A DNA stretch of 64,000 bases, from NCBI RefSeq assembly GCF_029227915.1, contig NC_079882.1, positions 19,845,001 to 19,909,000 of the forward strand, in the 5' to 3' direction. The notes beneath the pieces are model-generated. The model had not been told where the DNA came from, searched no databases, and saw only the letters and a list, made by a program, of their open reading frames with translations. Made by a program: the position numbers and the translations under genes. This document shows, piece by piece, positions 24,101 to 37,700 of the stretch. How positions within the stretch are numbered: the first letter of the stretch is position 1; every line of letters begins with the position of its first letter. The stretch comes from Hydractinia symbiolongicarpus. Lineage: Eukaryota > Cnidaria > Hydrozoa > Anthoathecata > Hydractiniidae.

Positions 24101-27100
24101 TGATTTGTTTTTGAATTATCACAATTTATTTAACTAGTTTTATAAAACACCCCGAATTACGTCAAAATTTATTTAAGAAAATGTTGACAAGTTTAAATTT
24201 TTCCCACAAACTCCATAGTGTTTTTAATACTATTTATTGGCCATATTCACCCCTTTTAATAAACCTAAAATATGTTTTGTTTATAGTTCAAAATGATGGA
24301 ACAACAAAAACATATATTTCCTTAAAAGGAACAATACCAGTTAATTATAAAGGTATGTAGTTATATATAAATATATAATGTATATAAAAAAAATTGTGTC
24401 TGACAAATAGGGAAAAATGTTTTTCTACAGTGCTATAACCTTATTTTACCCAATAAAAAATTGTAGGTGCTATTTACAATATACCAATTCAAATATGGGT
24501 TCTAACTGGACACCCATTTACTGCACCACTTGTGTATGTGAGACCAACAAGCACGATGGTGATCAAGCCGAGCAAGCATGTTGATCAAGCTGGTCGTGTG
24601 TATATGCCATTTTTGACAGAGTGGAGAAGTGTATGTGCCTATTTAAATTATTCGTTGAGATATCTGTATTTTTCTACGAAAGTGTAATTTCATAAATAGA
24701 GTTCGCCAAAGTCGGAGATATTCTGGCTTCCTAAATTTTCCGATTTCTGAATTCCCTGGTTTTATTTTAGTCAATGACGTCATTCACTACATAGCTCACT
24801 CACTCACTCACTCACTAGCTCACTCACTCACTCACTAGCTCACTCACTCACTCACTCACTAGCTCACTCACTCACTATCTCACTCACTCACTCACTCACT
24901 CACTCACTCACTCACTCACTCACTCACTCACTCACTCACTCACTCACTCACTCACTCACTCACTCACTCACTCACTCACTCACTCACTCACTCACTCACT
25001 CACTCACTCACTCACTCACTCACTCACTCACTCACTAGCTCACTCACTCACTAGCTCACTCACTCACTAGCTCACTCAGACGTATGTATGACTTGCAGTC
25101 TTTAAAATGTTTTGCCATTTCGCCTGATCTTGAGAATACCAGTGTCTACAACAAACAAAAAGGCTGCACTGAAAATTTGCATTTACTGATATTCTTGAAT
25201 CAGCCATAATGCAATCAGATTATTGATACTAATTAGTCATATACATTTTAAACTTATGTAGTTTTTTTTCATGATATTTCACTTCACATCAAGTTCGACA
25301 TTTTTAAGGTATCAACATCTATTTTCAAGACATAACTAAACAATTCACAACCTAAATTATTATAACTTTTGTATATAGTTCAATCGATACTAAAAGGCTA
25401 AATTACATTCTGTTAGCCATTACCTTCCCCTTACTTATTCTCTACTTTTTAGCCTAAATCTGACACAATGGGAATGATTTCAATGCTTCAATTGATATTC
25501 AGTCAAGAATGCCCAGTTTACGCAAAGCCACCATCTGGTCCTACAACCAGACCACCTCCACCGCAAGTGAGACCGCATCAACCAGGCTATCCTGGACATC
25601 AGCAAGGACCAGGTTATCCTACACAGCAAGGGGGCATGCCCATGCCAGGAATGCCATCTAGTTATGGAGGGTATCCAGGTCAGCAAAACTATCCAACACA
25701 CCAACCGACTGCTGGAGTGGCTCCATACCCCACGAGTCAAGCACAATCTCCTTACCCGTCCGTAAGTGCCTACCAGCCACCACAGCGGCCTGCTCCTCCT
25801 ACAAATAAACTTCCTGAAAGGCAAGGGAGTGTCATTGCAGAGGAGCATCTACGAGCTTCTTTGCTGTCGACAGCAGAAGACAAACTAAAGAGACGAGTAA
25901 AGGAGGTTTTCCAAATGGGAAAGGTTAGCAGCGTCCTATATGTGATCAGTTTCTATTCAAATTCTTCTTCGGGGAAAAAGTTTTTTTCAGGAAATTTAAG
26001 GACCCTCTTGTTGTTAGTTAATGAATGAAGCCAATTTTTCTGTGATCTTTTTTTATATTTTAGATCGAGTTAAATGGCCTGCAGCAAACACAAATTGAGT
26101 TGGAGAAAGGCAACCAAGAACTAAATGATATGGTTAGAAAAATGAACGACGAAAAAGTTAGTAATATTACATGTCAAATCTCCCCCAAAACGTTGCCCCG
26201 CTCTATTGTTGTCATAAATCAATCGATTTACTATTTGAAGTATTATGTACTGGGGAAATATAAAAAGGAACTCGTTTATTCAAATCAGGAAGAAGAAAAA
26301 AAAAACCTTGACAAGTCGACAAAAAGTTTTGGATAAGCAAAAACTGGCAAAAATATTTTTATATAACTAAAATTAAAACCGTAAACAATTCTGCAAAGCT
26401 GGAGAATTAACAAAGTTAAAAAAGCTGGGAAAGTCTTATTTGGGTTGAAGGAGCAATTTTTACTGATTTTGGAGGGAATTTGCTTGCTACATTTATTAGA
26501 GGCTAGAAAACCTTATCTTTTTCAAGCCTAAGAAGCTGTTTTAAAACGATAAATTGAAGTAAAAAAAGTGTTTTCTTACTGTAGGCAAACCTGGCTTCGA
26601 ATATTTCGTTGTTAACTCAAAAGAATAAAGAGATGGAAGAAGCGTTACGAAAACTGGAGAGCGATTCCGAAAATATGGACATCGATGAAGCTGTAGTTAC
26701 CACTGCACCGCTGTTCAACCAGTAAGTTTTATTATTGTGGTATGATTAGTAGTAGTAATCACATGGTGCAGGGTGCAATTGGCAATGACTATTTGATGAG
26801 CAGTTTGTACATCCCAGGACAAGCTTGTTCCACCGTTTCACGTCTAATCAGCTGGGTTAGTGCAGGATTTAAGCCACGAACCTCTCGATTCGAAGTTGAT
26901 AGAAATGAAAACTCGACTGTTTTTTTAAATTGATTCAGAACTAAGTTTTTTTTTTGTTTTTTTTGCAGCTAAATGATTTAAAATTGAGTTACGTCTGGTT
27001 TGAGCCGCTTTCCTTATTTTTTAGAATTTTAAATCTGTTTGCTGAAGAGAATGCAGTTGAAGATGCGATATATTATTTAAGCGATGCTTTGCGAAGAGAA

Positions 27101-27904
27101 GTGATCGAATTGGAAGTCTTCTTAAAGGTATGAAAATAGAACTTCCTTTGAATTTCTGCCATGGACAAATGTAGTTGACAATTGTATATCGCAAAAACAT
27201 TTTTCTCCGTAAGACGGGCACTTCCACGGGCCCTTTCAACTAGTATTAATTTAATTCTCAAATATCCATATCGAAAAGGTAAGCGTCGAGGCCTTGACTT
27301 TATTATTTCCGCCGCAGGATTATCATTTCAACCTTACAAATAAAATTAGGTTTACTGGAGAGGCGACATTATTTTTTCGAAACATCGAAATTGGATTAGT
27401 ATTATTTTCAACGAAAAAATTTAATTAAATTTTTCAAGAAAGTCCCAGAATTACGATGCGTGTCACGAATAAAAATGTGAATAAATTTAAACAGATCTAA
27501 TTTTATGCAAATGAAAAACGCAACTTTTTAACTTTTATTTGAAATTCTAACTTGGATGAATTCAAATTTGTTACAAAATGCTATTTACACGGCATGTGAT
27601 AAAAGTATTGGGGAACGTAAATATGGACTCGATAGAGATTACAGCAAATCTACATGCAGGATTCTTAAAGGCGGCTAGATTATTTTTTGAAACCGTGCCT
27701 TTTTTTCCTGTAGAATTCCTGGACAATCTATAGCTGATTCCAATGCTCAAGACCTTTTTTATGTCGTAAGTTACGCTGAGTATTTTCTGGACTTTCTCTT
27801 TTTAGACTGTGCGCACGTTATCGAGAAAACAATTTATGCTTCGTGCAACACTACAGAAAGCCAGGGCTACAGCAGGTCTACCTAGCAATGCGATTGGCCA
27901 TTGA
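21138..27904 (+). CDS. TSG101: TSG101, ESCRT-I subunit, 9 coding exons
   Basis: TSG101 binds ubiquitinated cargo and PTAP-type motifs and starts ESCRT sorting at endosomes and in cytokinesis. Exons: 21138-21182, 23194-23278, 24287-24352, 24467-24630, 25453-25923, 26064-26156, 26585-26721, 27025-27127, 27806-27904. Phases agree, giving 420 aa (human 390). The UEV domain spans residues 1 to about 145, with GTIPVNYKG, IYNIPIQIW and PTSTM blocks. Y64, Y69 and M96 match the human residues lining the PTAP pocket. As in the family, it is a catalytically inactive E2 variant. A proline-, glycine- and glutamine-rich linker (about 147-235) has repeated PGYP-like motifs. Coiled coil follows (about 240-335), then the steadiness box with AEENAVEDAIYYL and SRKQFMLRA. 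Human TSG101 has PTAP just before the steadiness box; here it reads TTAP (347-350). Intron 1 contains a SINE and intron 4 a long microsatellite. The gene is convergent with NFXL1. Confidence 0.96.
21560..21830 (+). mobile_element. tRNA-derived SINE (family 2), intron 1 of TSG101
   Basis: The tRNA-like head has an A box resembling TAGCCTTATGGTAGAGCG (about 21576) and a B box resembling GGTTTCAAACCCC (about 21619). A body unrelated to family 1 follows. The head lacks a complete clover-leaf, so it is not a functional tRNA gene. Ends are approximate. Confidence 0.7.
21831..23193. other. Remainder of TSG101 intron 1
   Basis: AT-rich intron with no recognised gene or transposon. Intron 2 (23279-24286) is similar and also shows nothing. 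Confidence 0.5.
24793..25078. repeat. (ACTC)n microsatellite, about 285 bp
   Basis: A long tetranucleotide array in TSG101 intron 4. The central ~140 bp is pure. Both flanks are interrupted by regular TAGCTCACT units. Confidence 0.97.
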
Positions 27905-27910
27905 TAAGAG

Positions 27911-27916
27911 AATAAA
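27911..27916 (+). terminator. Poly(A) signal of TSG101
   Basis: AATAAA seven nt after the TSG101 stop codon. It is very close, so a later signal may be used instead. Confidence 0.4.
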
Positions 27917-27919
27917 CAA

Positions 27920-28742
27920 GAAACTGCAAGAGTTACGCGCAATAGCCGATATTTTATCATACTTGTACTTATAAATTAAATAACACATGTAGAACGCAAA
28001 ACATAATTTGATTTGTTTTATTTGACTATCCTGCTCGTCAATTTTGGAAACAGAATGTGAGATTTTGACGTCCACTGGTTACATAGTCTTCAACATTCGC
28101 ACACATGTACTCCGTACTTAATTCTCTCAAATTATTATTAAAAAAACTCGCTAAAAAAATTAATTCTCGCGAAATTTGGATTACACCAGAAGCAAAAGTT
28201 ACTTCCCTTCACCAAAAGGAATTAGCGAAGCTGGCGTTATAACGTTAGCCGTTTGCATTGCAAGTTAACCAAGTGTTCTCGTGACTTCTTACCCTGAATA
28301 TTCATCGTGAAGGTGACGAACATATTCGCGATGTTTTTGTCATGTCAAGTGCAAGAGATCTCCTGTTGTCGGTAAAAAAAGTACTAAATTTTAACCTTTT
28401 AATGCCTAATTCACAAAGTTATAAGTTTCTAAACTTTGGAATTTGAAAAATATAAAGTTATATTGCAAATTGTTTCGACTAGAAAACAGACGTTAAGAAC
28501 AAGAGACGAACGCACAATTCACCAGGCTCTAAAGGATTATTTTTCGCGGATCTTTTTTTTGCAAAAAACAACCGTAATATAAAAGTCGCCTATTCTCAGG
28601 AATTGTCTTTTACTGATAGCAAAATCCATGAGATCGAGGTTACATTGGAGAATAAAGAAGCAATATCACGGTTCTAAATCGCCTCGCCACATGAACATAA
28701 ACTAATGACAACTAAAGCTTCTTTGAATTTGTTTATATTCTA
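27920..28742. other. Gap between the convergent TSG101 and NFXL1 genes
   Basis: About 0.85 kb holding the 3' ends of two convergent genes. No further gene or repeat was recognised. Confidence 0.5.
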
Positions 28743-28748
28743 TTTATT
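28743..28748 (-). terminator. Poly(A) signal of the NFXL1-like gene
   Basis: AATAAA on the minus strand about 10 nt after the stop codon. Confidence 0.45.
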
Positions 28749-28757
28749 ACAAAAATC

Positions 28758-31700
28758 CTATCTGGTTTGTGATAATCCTATTAAAACCGCTACCATCAAC
28801 ACAACAACCACAGTAATCATGATTATTAAGTTTTGATTCTTTTTAAAGAAACCTTCTTCGTCTTCTGTCTCTGTCACACGCCTTTGTTTTCGTTTTTTAC
28901 CCTGTTTCTTTCGCTCATACTTCTCCAACTCCTCCTAAAATTGTATATAATAATATCAACTGCTTTCTATATATTAGTTTTTTCGTGGGGTCAAAAGGTG
29001 TAATCAAAAATTTAGAGACATCCTTAAGAAATTTATTTCGTTCACATTATTGCGGGTTTATTTGGAGATAAGTTTCGTGAGAAAGGGGGCATTAAAAAGT
29101 GGCGAAGAGAGGTCTGGCTGGCGTTGAAGAGAATGGGGTGCTTAAGGGAAACAATAGCTAACGATTGTTCTCAATTTTCAAACCAGGCAGTCCATTTACC
29201 CATAGTTACTAACTCTTCTCTTTAAAATCAATATTGTAGAAAAATCAAGCACATTTGATTCTTGTAGGAGATTTTGAAGCCAAAAATGAAGGGTAATAAG
29301 ATTCCTTCCGTATATACCTGTTGTTTTTTCAACTCTGCTGCTTTTTCAGATTCTTCTTTTTCCTTCTGCTCCTTCTTCTTCTTATCTTTCATTTCTTTGC
29401 ATCTTTCGTCACAATCAAGTTTTGCAACACCAGAACGCACTTCTGGACAGGGAAAATCCTAAAGAAATATTTTTTTTAATATTACTTGAAAGAAATAAAA
29501 CCACTAAAAAATTACCCTTGTGTTAGGGATTGGCGAGACAACACTTGTATTTATCTCATTTATCCCAGGGTTTTATCAATAGTGTTAAGAGGAAATTGTC
29601 ATTTAAACACTTGGACACATTCTTGAACAACATTCACACAACCGATGATAATTTAAAATTATTTACGCCTAAAATTGACTTTTCTACCTTCTTCTTTCTT
29701 CCACAGGAACATTTCAGCTTCGTCATCTCAACGCAAACTTCCGGATCACCGCAAACGTCCTTGTGACATACTTTTGGACAAATATGGCCACATGACATCA
29801 ATTTCGGACATCGTGCTTTACAGCAAAGTATACTATCTTTTTTCTCGTCGTCAGCATTGTTAAATTCACTGAAACAGAATGTAAATTCTTAAGGCAGGTA
29901 AATTATTTCTCGAAATAAAAAATGTTGACAAACGAAACACTAAAATACATTGAACTTGTTAGGCTGGATTTCCAACAAAAATCTTGACAATGCGTTTTGT
30001 TATGCAGAATTCTGACTTTAAACTTTCAACAAACTAACTCTACCAAAACTCGATCATCTTATACTTTCACTGCATTAGCCTTACAAACGTTCAGGCAAGA
30101 CAATAAAGTAGCTGTCTCGTTTATTCCAAACACATGAACTTATAAAATCCTTATATCGTTAAGCGGTTCTGAGACAACGTATACGTACATACCTGCATTT
30201 AACATACATTTTCACCATACTACAATGACAGCTGAGTTTTAAATGCGTTTCACATTCTGGACAAGGGTCTAAAACAAAAGAATTCATACTCATTTCGCCG
30301 GCAAAAATTTTCGCAAACAAAATTTTTAGGCACTGTTTTATGTTGAGTGTTTGATAATACGTGTTTGCAAAAGATTAGCTGCATTATAAAAACATTTTAG
30401 TGTGTGAGAATGGGGATTTTAAAAAAAAATCTTCCAAAACAAAACTTTCCGCGAGGAGTAAAAAATCGCTAAAATCGGCAAACTTTCCACCCACGAAACT
30501 TTCGCCCACAAAGTACACCAATTTCCGTTACTACAGGGAAAAACATCGCTGACCTGGATGACAGGGTAGTTTACAGTCATGAATGCAACCAGAAGGCCTG
30601 TCTTTTAAACAAATTTCTTCGCATGGAATACAGTTTCGTCCAGCCTATAAATAAACAAATCATATAAAATCAGTTCGCCTATGCTCATTTGATAAAACAA
30701 AGCAAAGCGGAACTTAAAGTTTTAGGACAAAATTCAGAGTATTCTTTTTATTTTTGAGTATTTCCTATTTTTAGGAATTTTCAATGTTCGTGGCTATACT
30801 TTCTAAAGGATGGAAAATGGTCGATCAAGAGAAAGCAAAATTAAAGATTCCACAAGCTCAAACCAAATTTGCAGACACAGGCAAATAAACACACTTTAAG
30901 ATCGCTTATCACAGTTTACAATTTTTTGATAGTGCGGTACTATCAACATTAAGGCGTGAAAGGGTACGGAAAAAACTATCGTGCTGACGTCAGCATGAGT
31001 TACTAGCGTTAAATATTTTGAATGTAAATGAATAACTAACATCTTAAAGGCTGATTCACATTGCCTACGTTGTGAACGAGGCTTAAGTCTATGCAAAGAT
31101 TCATAAAGGTGTATGTGCCTATTACGGAAAGACCATTTGCAATGGGTAAAAATATATAGTATATCAAGGCGTAATTTCGCATTGTTAAGCACAGAGATTA
31201 CTTGTGCATAACTACAGATTTTTCCCTATAGAGGTTAATCAGGACATCTTCCATACCTTTCCTTCAGGGGGATGACCCTTGACCACGTGACATTCTCGTT
31301 CACAGGTATGGTTTCCACATGCAAGCAATCTTCCACACGGTCGCCTGCAGGAATATGGTTTCACTTCGGAACACGGAAAATCTTCATTCTAAATATTAAT
31401 AAATAATAATAATGTAATTGCAGAGAAAACAAAGTTCACAAAAATGTCACGGAGATTAGGTTTGAAAGGTCGAAATTGTGAAGTATCGTGTCGAAGAAGA
31501 ATCCACCACAGATTGGGAGTGTATGAAATGCTAGGTTGTACAAACAGTAAATTATTGTACAAACAATTATTTAAAAGAAGTTTAATGTTTTTTTCACACT
31601 TGTTAGAAAAGACGGGTAAGAAAACAGCGGATTCTTTCTTCCTAATTTTAGTAATAAAAAAATCCCTAAATGTTTTTTCCCTTTTGTGATAGCTATGTTT

Positions 31701-34700
31701 ATTGGAAAAAATAGTTAGTTTTAGAAAAAACCTGCGAAATTTAGATTCATTATAACATTTGGTCAAACATATTCCTTGTGTAGGGAACATTCTGTAAGAC
31801 AATACTTCTAAAATTCTGACACCGTAACAGAAGTCAACGAAAGCTACGTACCACATGCTCGCCTAAACACAATCTATGATAAAAAAAAAACGTTTAGAAA
31901 TTTGACCAAAGCTACAAATATCACTGAGCAAAAAGAAAAGGGTGTGTCCGTCATAAAGAGCTATGTCAACAAAAACACCATTATTAAATGAAAAAATAAT
32001 TTCAAATCTAAAAATAGCAATTTAAACGCCACCGTGGAAATAAAATGTTGCTGTGATGGATATAAAAACTGTATAGTTTGCTTACTTAGAAACTGGCGTT
32101 TTGCAAGAAGGACAAGGAAGTGAGACAAAGACATCGCGGACTGCTTTTTTGCTGGCTGATCTTAGTTTGTTCAGCTCCTAAAAGTAAATAAAAAGATATC
32201 TATAGAGAAAAAAAAAATAAACATTATGCTGTTACGCAAGATGTATTTATTTGTATATTGTATGTAAATATTTCCCTTTACATACCCCTTACAGTCTTAA
32301 TTACAGAGACCTAATCACTTTTGCACTCTCCGGCGAAGATGATTTTCAATTTCTACACAGAATAGCTGAAAAACTTACAGTAGCCTCTTTGTCAAAAATG
32401 TGATCATGACACGTCTCTTGACACAAATGTTGACACCCTGACAAAGTCTTTTCACATTTGTATTTACAGGGCGGACATCTACCATAATGGCAACGATGAT
32501 TCTAAAGAAAAAAATATTAATAATAAAATGCAGTACCACTCCTGCCAGAATATATCGAGACAAGATATTGTTTATGTCACCCACAACAATATTACGATAT
32601 TACGAGAAAGACCCATAAAGTTATCATCAACACGACAAAGAAAGGAGGAGGAAGTTTTTAACAATTTTTCGCTTGTCTGGTAGAGATTGTAGTTTTTGTA
32701 AAAATTTAACATAAACATATACTTAACCAACCATAACCATTGGAATAAAGGTTAAAGTAACTGCAAATAATTGCCAACGAGAAGGTATTTAAAAAAAAGT
32801 GCTTTTTAACTTGAATGATAGAACAGAAATAAGCTTTTTCATAACCCTGCTTTTCGACTGTTCCCATAAAACTATTTATACAATCCCAATGACAGTGACA
32901 TGAGCGGAAACAGGCGGAATCACAAGGAATAAGGAAAACACAACACACAGAATTGCATTAGTTTACATAAACTCTGTCCTATTATATTCTTATTGCTTAA
33001 CCGCACTATATCAATAATAAAAAATAAAGAAAAAGGAATGAGGGGAAAAAAAGGCAGAACTTCCAATCACCAAGAAGATATCAAAATCTTACCGCTCTAG
33101 ATGTATGATGACAGTCTGGTGGTGTGCTAAACAAATCAAAGAAAAAAACAAATATCATGTCTAATGACAGGTTAATCTTAAGTGTAGGCAGTAAATCAGG
33201 ACAAAAAAATGACTCACCCGCATGACTGTTTGCATCTCGGTGGCTTGGTTGTTTTTTCTTTACCACATGGCACAGTGATTGCAGTCTTTGTACAATAACA
33301 TGTCACTTTCTTCGTGAGCGGACATGGATAGCACATACCTGAAGTATTAAAACTATAGGAGGAATATGTTGGCAATGCCATATACACCATTTTCCCACTG
33401 GTAACTTAAACTCAATTACGTTAAGACGTTCGTATAATACCATATTTACTTGAGCTTTATAAGGAGATCTTTTTTTTTAATGATCATGAGAAGTGGCACA
33501 CATTCTAGGAAAGTCATGGAGTGGTCAGGGCGTTCATTGCCTTAATAGTAGTATCAATACTGTCAAATTACCCTGCTTCAACTACGGATAAGTTTGCCAC
33601 AACTTTACTGTTTTTACGAAATAAAAACAAAAAGGAAAAACAAAAATTTAGTTGTAAAATTAATGTCAAAAAATAAATAGTAACCTCTATAAAACACCCC
33701 TATTAACTTATGCGATGAATAAGGCTGTTCATTCAAGACATGTGCCGATTAATTTACGTTGAGGTATCTTTTGAGCATTAATTTAAGAACAGTATGTTCA
33801 ACAGTTACACGTTGAGTTCAGAAGAAACATTTCAATTAAGTCTGAATGTTTAACTTCGCGGATAATAATAACAACCATAGTACTAACTCCAAGCACTGTA
33901 CCGATTACTACAACAACTTATTTTCTTGTCTTACCTTGATGACAAGGTGATGGACATTTATGATTCCGACAGTTTAACGTGCGATTACATATCTGTTCGC
34001 AAGGTGGACATGTCCCATCGCAACACTAAACAAAACAACGAAAGAAAACTGCATGGAATGTTGACATTTTGCACTTTCGTGTAATACATGCAATTGCAAA
34101 GGTAGCAAATATAAATCAAATCATAAACTAGTGTTGACGATAAAAATACCAGCCTTCATATTGTGAAAACATCTGCTTATTCCGTCCAGAACGGCATTGA
34201 GCAGTTTCAATTCCGTTTAAAAGAAGGAATTGACTGCTACTTTTGTACGAGCAAAATCTCCGCCAGTCAATCACAATTTTTGATCATTCTTTAATCACTC
34301 TGCACAGAATGTCTTCCCTAATGGAAAGGAAAAAACATAACTTCATAAATTCACCTTTCTTTTGCATTGGTGCCTTCCACAAGTTTTAGTGTTAGTACAT
34401 TTGAAATCGCAAATAAACGGCTGACTGCATGGGACTTCTTTTCTTCGTCTAGCGCAACGACAAGTTTTCTCAACAACCTGTCAAATAGAAAGTTTTTTAG
34501 TAAACTTTTAAAGGTTTTGATCTGCAGAAATTTTAAATGTTGTGGAAATGGAAAATACACATGTAGACCATAAAATCCAGTTATTTTATAACAACTAATC
34601 CAGCAGGCTTTTACACAAGTAGACAGTAATTACACCACTAACTCGTCAGACACACTTCTTGCTACATCAACTAAGCAATAAATAAATTGAAGTACTTGTA

Positions 34701-37700
34701 AACAAGTTTCACAGGCTCCATAATGACATCTCTTGGTGCACTTATGCTTTCCACATGTCAAGTCCTTTAAACAGGTGTCTTCACAAGAGCTAACATTTTC
34801 TGTGCATGGCAAAGTTGATTCTAATGAGTAAGGAGAAAAGAAATTACAGACACAGTAAATAATCTAGTCTCACTACTTGATTATCTTTCCACACATGAAC
34901 AAAAATGTTAATTCTGTAAAGCATGTTGCAGTTTAAAATCCATATATTTATTCAAACATTAGTTAATTCAGATGATTTAGTAATTTAAAACATGTTCTCA
35001 GTATGTCTTTTACATATCCTACCCGAAGAAAACTACATCTTGTTTCAGTTTTTATTTTTTTATTTATTTTTCCATGCATTGGTCGAGGGAGTGAGTTCAA
35101 ATTTATTTTCCTATTACCTTTAACTTTAGCAACTGCAATGCTAGTTGTATTTGTGCCAGTTAACACCTAGATTTTCCTAACCTAACAATATTTCTTTATC
35201 ATTTTAAAACTCAATTAAAAACAGTTATATCAAAATCGTGATAAATATCTCATGTTAATTGTGGTGATTGCAGTAATGTCTCTGTTGCCTTGTACTTAAC
35301 TAATGTCCTTAGGATCACAATAAGGGAACTTTACTTGAAACAATATTGGCCAATACAGGATAAAAGGTTTGCCTCGCCTACCTGCTTGCTTTGATCATCA
35401 GGTATCAAGCCTTTAAGATGCCTTGCTTATTAGGACAAGCCAATAAATACCTATACATTGTCCATTTCAAGTTTAGCTTTATAAACAACAGTTAGAGCTA
35501 AAGATTCCTACCCCCTCTCCCTATACTATTAGTAATGCTGTGTAGGGTTTGCCAAACTAACAACACTTCTTTTGTTTTTATGTGATGCCGCTCTGGTCTT
35601 GTGAGTGTGTCATACCATTTAAGTGCATTATGATTAAATGCCGTGGGAGAAACTCACAATGGAGTGAAGCCAAGATATACATGTCATTGTGGGTCGTGTG
35701 TCATACCATTCAAGTGCATTATGATGAAGAAAATAACAAAATATGCCGTGGAAGACACTCACAACGGAGTGCAGCCAAGATGTACAATTCATTGTGCGTG
35801 TCTCATACCATTTAGGTGCATACGGTGGGGTTATTACTGTTTTTGTATCTGCACATGCATCTGTCCTGTCTGTTATTGTTTAATCTTATTGCCTGGCATG
35901 AACGGGGGTTCATGCCCCAAATATACAACTGCGTTCCAATGCGAAGGATGTTGTATAAAATTTTTTCATAACACAATGTTCTCTACTATTCTGATGTGTT
36001 ATTACTGAGGACAATTAAATGAAGCTAAATGAACATTTAGTCTTTTGCTATGACAGCAATTTTTAAGTCTGTGACTTGAGTGAGTTTTTAGGTTTTAGGT
36101 TATACCTGAGGGTAAAATGATTTCTAAGACTTTAGAGAACCAAAGACCAGCCAATTAATGAAAGTTGCCTTTCAAATAATTATGGCAGCTTCATACCTGT
36201 TTTTCCACATGGACATGTACGCAGACCAGAGCGAGGACAATCACCACAAGGTCCAGAGTGGCAAATTCTTTCACATACATGGTGCCCACATGACAAATTT
36301 TTACTGCACTCCTAAAAACAAATTTTTCATAAAAATGGATGCACAATAAAAAATACTCACCTTAATAGAAAAGGATGAAATTCAAGAGATAATTTAGACA
36401 CGAATAAATAGAAATCTAAAATATTCAAAGTTGTTTGAGTCCTTTTTAAACAAAAAGGTTTCCTGAATTAACTACAGTATTAGTTTGTTCACTTTGTATT
36501 ATTATACCTGTCCACAAGACCATTCTGGATTTGCACATTCTCTTGTAGCATTATTCTTTCCACATAAGCATGGTTGCTCACTTTTAAAAGGACAAGGTGG
36601 ACAGTCACCTAAAAATTTACATATGTAGCAGAAATAATTTGATGTAAAAAAACTGAAACAAGCTTAAAAAAGACAAAAATATATTTATCCTTGAGTTTTA
36701 TTATAATTTCTTAAAATTAATAAAAAACACAAATTTAAAAACAATGGGTTACTGGTAATTAACACAATTATCACTTAGTTGAAACTGGGACAAAATACTT
36801 TTACCATCTGCAAGAATGAAAACGAATACCAACTGATGGTCTGTAATTACTACGGATATCAGATTGTGACTATTCAAGGAGTGTGTTTGAAGTAAAGGTT
36901 ATTTGCAACTTGAAGTAAAGGTTTGAAGAAAAGTTGTAAATACATGAACATGGTGGTTAATAGAGTAACATGTTAGTAAACTAAATAATTATTTCAAACC
37001 TACCACTGTGACAAAATTCTTTACATGTATGATGTCCACATGACAAGTCCCTTTCACAAGTCTTGCCACATGACCAATTTTTATTACTACATCTTTTCAA
37101 CATGGGACCTTTTCTTCCACAATGGCACTTGTTGTTTACTGTCTTTGGACAAGGTGGGCATGGACCTTTAAACAAACAGTCAATATATAATTAGGGTGGT
37201 GCTCTCAGAAGTACAAGGCAATACAAACACAATGTTCTGAAAATTGGAGGAGTGTGTCAGCGTACAGACTGACAAAAAACTGTGAGATAGGTTAATAAAA
37301 ACAGCATTGCAAAGAATTTATAAATTAGCAGGGTATAAGGGTATAAATAGTATAAAATCACTATTTGCAAACAAATGTAACGAACACATTTCCGTACTTT
37401 ATTATTAGTACTTTTAAGAATTAAATTTGAACTCATATAAAATTCCCCCCAATATTGATGATCTTAATAAACATTCATATTACAACTCCCCCTCACATTC
37501 TTCACTGACCTGGATGACAAAGAAGGAGACAGTTATGGCCGCATTTTGGCATAAGTGGTTTCTCACAACGTTGACCACATGAATGAGGCACAATCCATGG
37601 ATCAAATGCTGGGTTTTCCTACAAAGGAAACTAAATCTTACAATATTTTTAATTTACCTTTCAGTTGAATTTTTAAAAAGCATAAAAAGAATGTGAGTTG

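Noticed and set aside
24793-25078. CRISPR array or satellite with spacers
   Set aside because: It is a simple tetranucleotide array with no distinct spacers, in an animal intron.
25480-25848. 122-codon minus-strand frame opposite TSG101
   Set aside because: Shadow of the proline/glycine-rich TSG101 exon 5; the plus-strand reading matches the family.
31389-31856. 155-codon minus-strand frame in NFXL1
   Set aside because: It lies almost wholly in intron 16; NFXL1 homology continues only across the flanking exons.
31840-31864. Alternative acceptor for NFXL1 exon 16 at TGTTTAG
   Set aside because: It loses the conserved CLGEH block and leaves a wrong phase for exon 17.
32706-32948. Cysteine-rich minus-strand frame ([15 protein letters not shown]) within NFXL1
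   Set aside because: It looked like another zinc finger, but exons 13 and 14 join in phase without it and match the family order. It could be a relic or chance.
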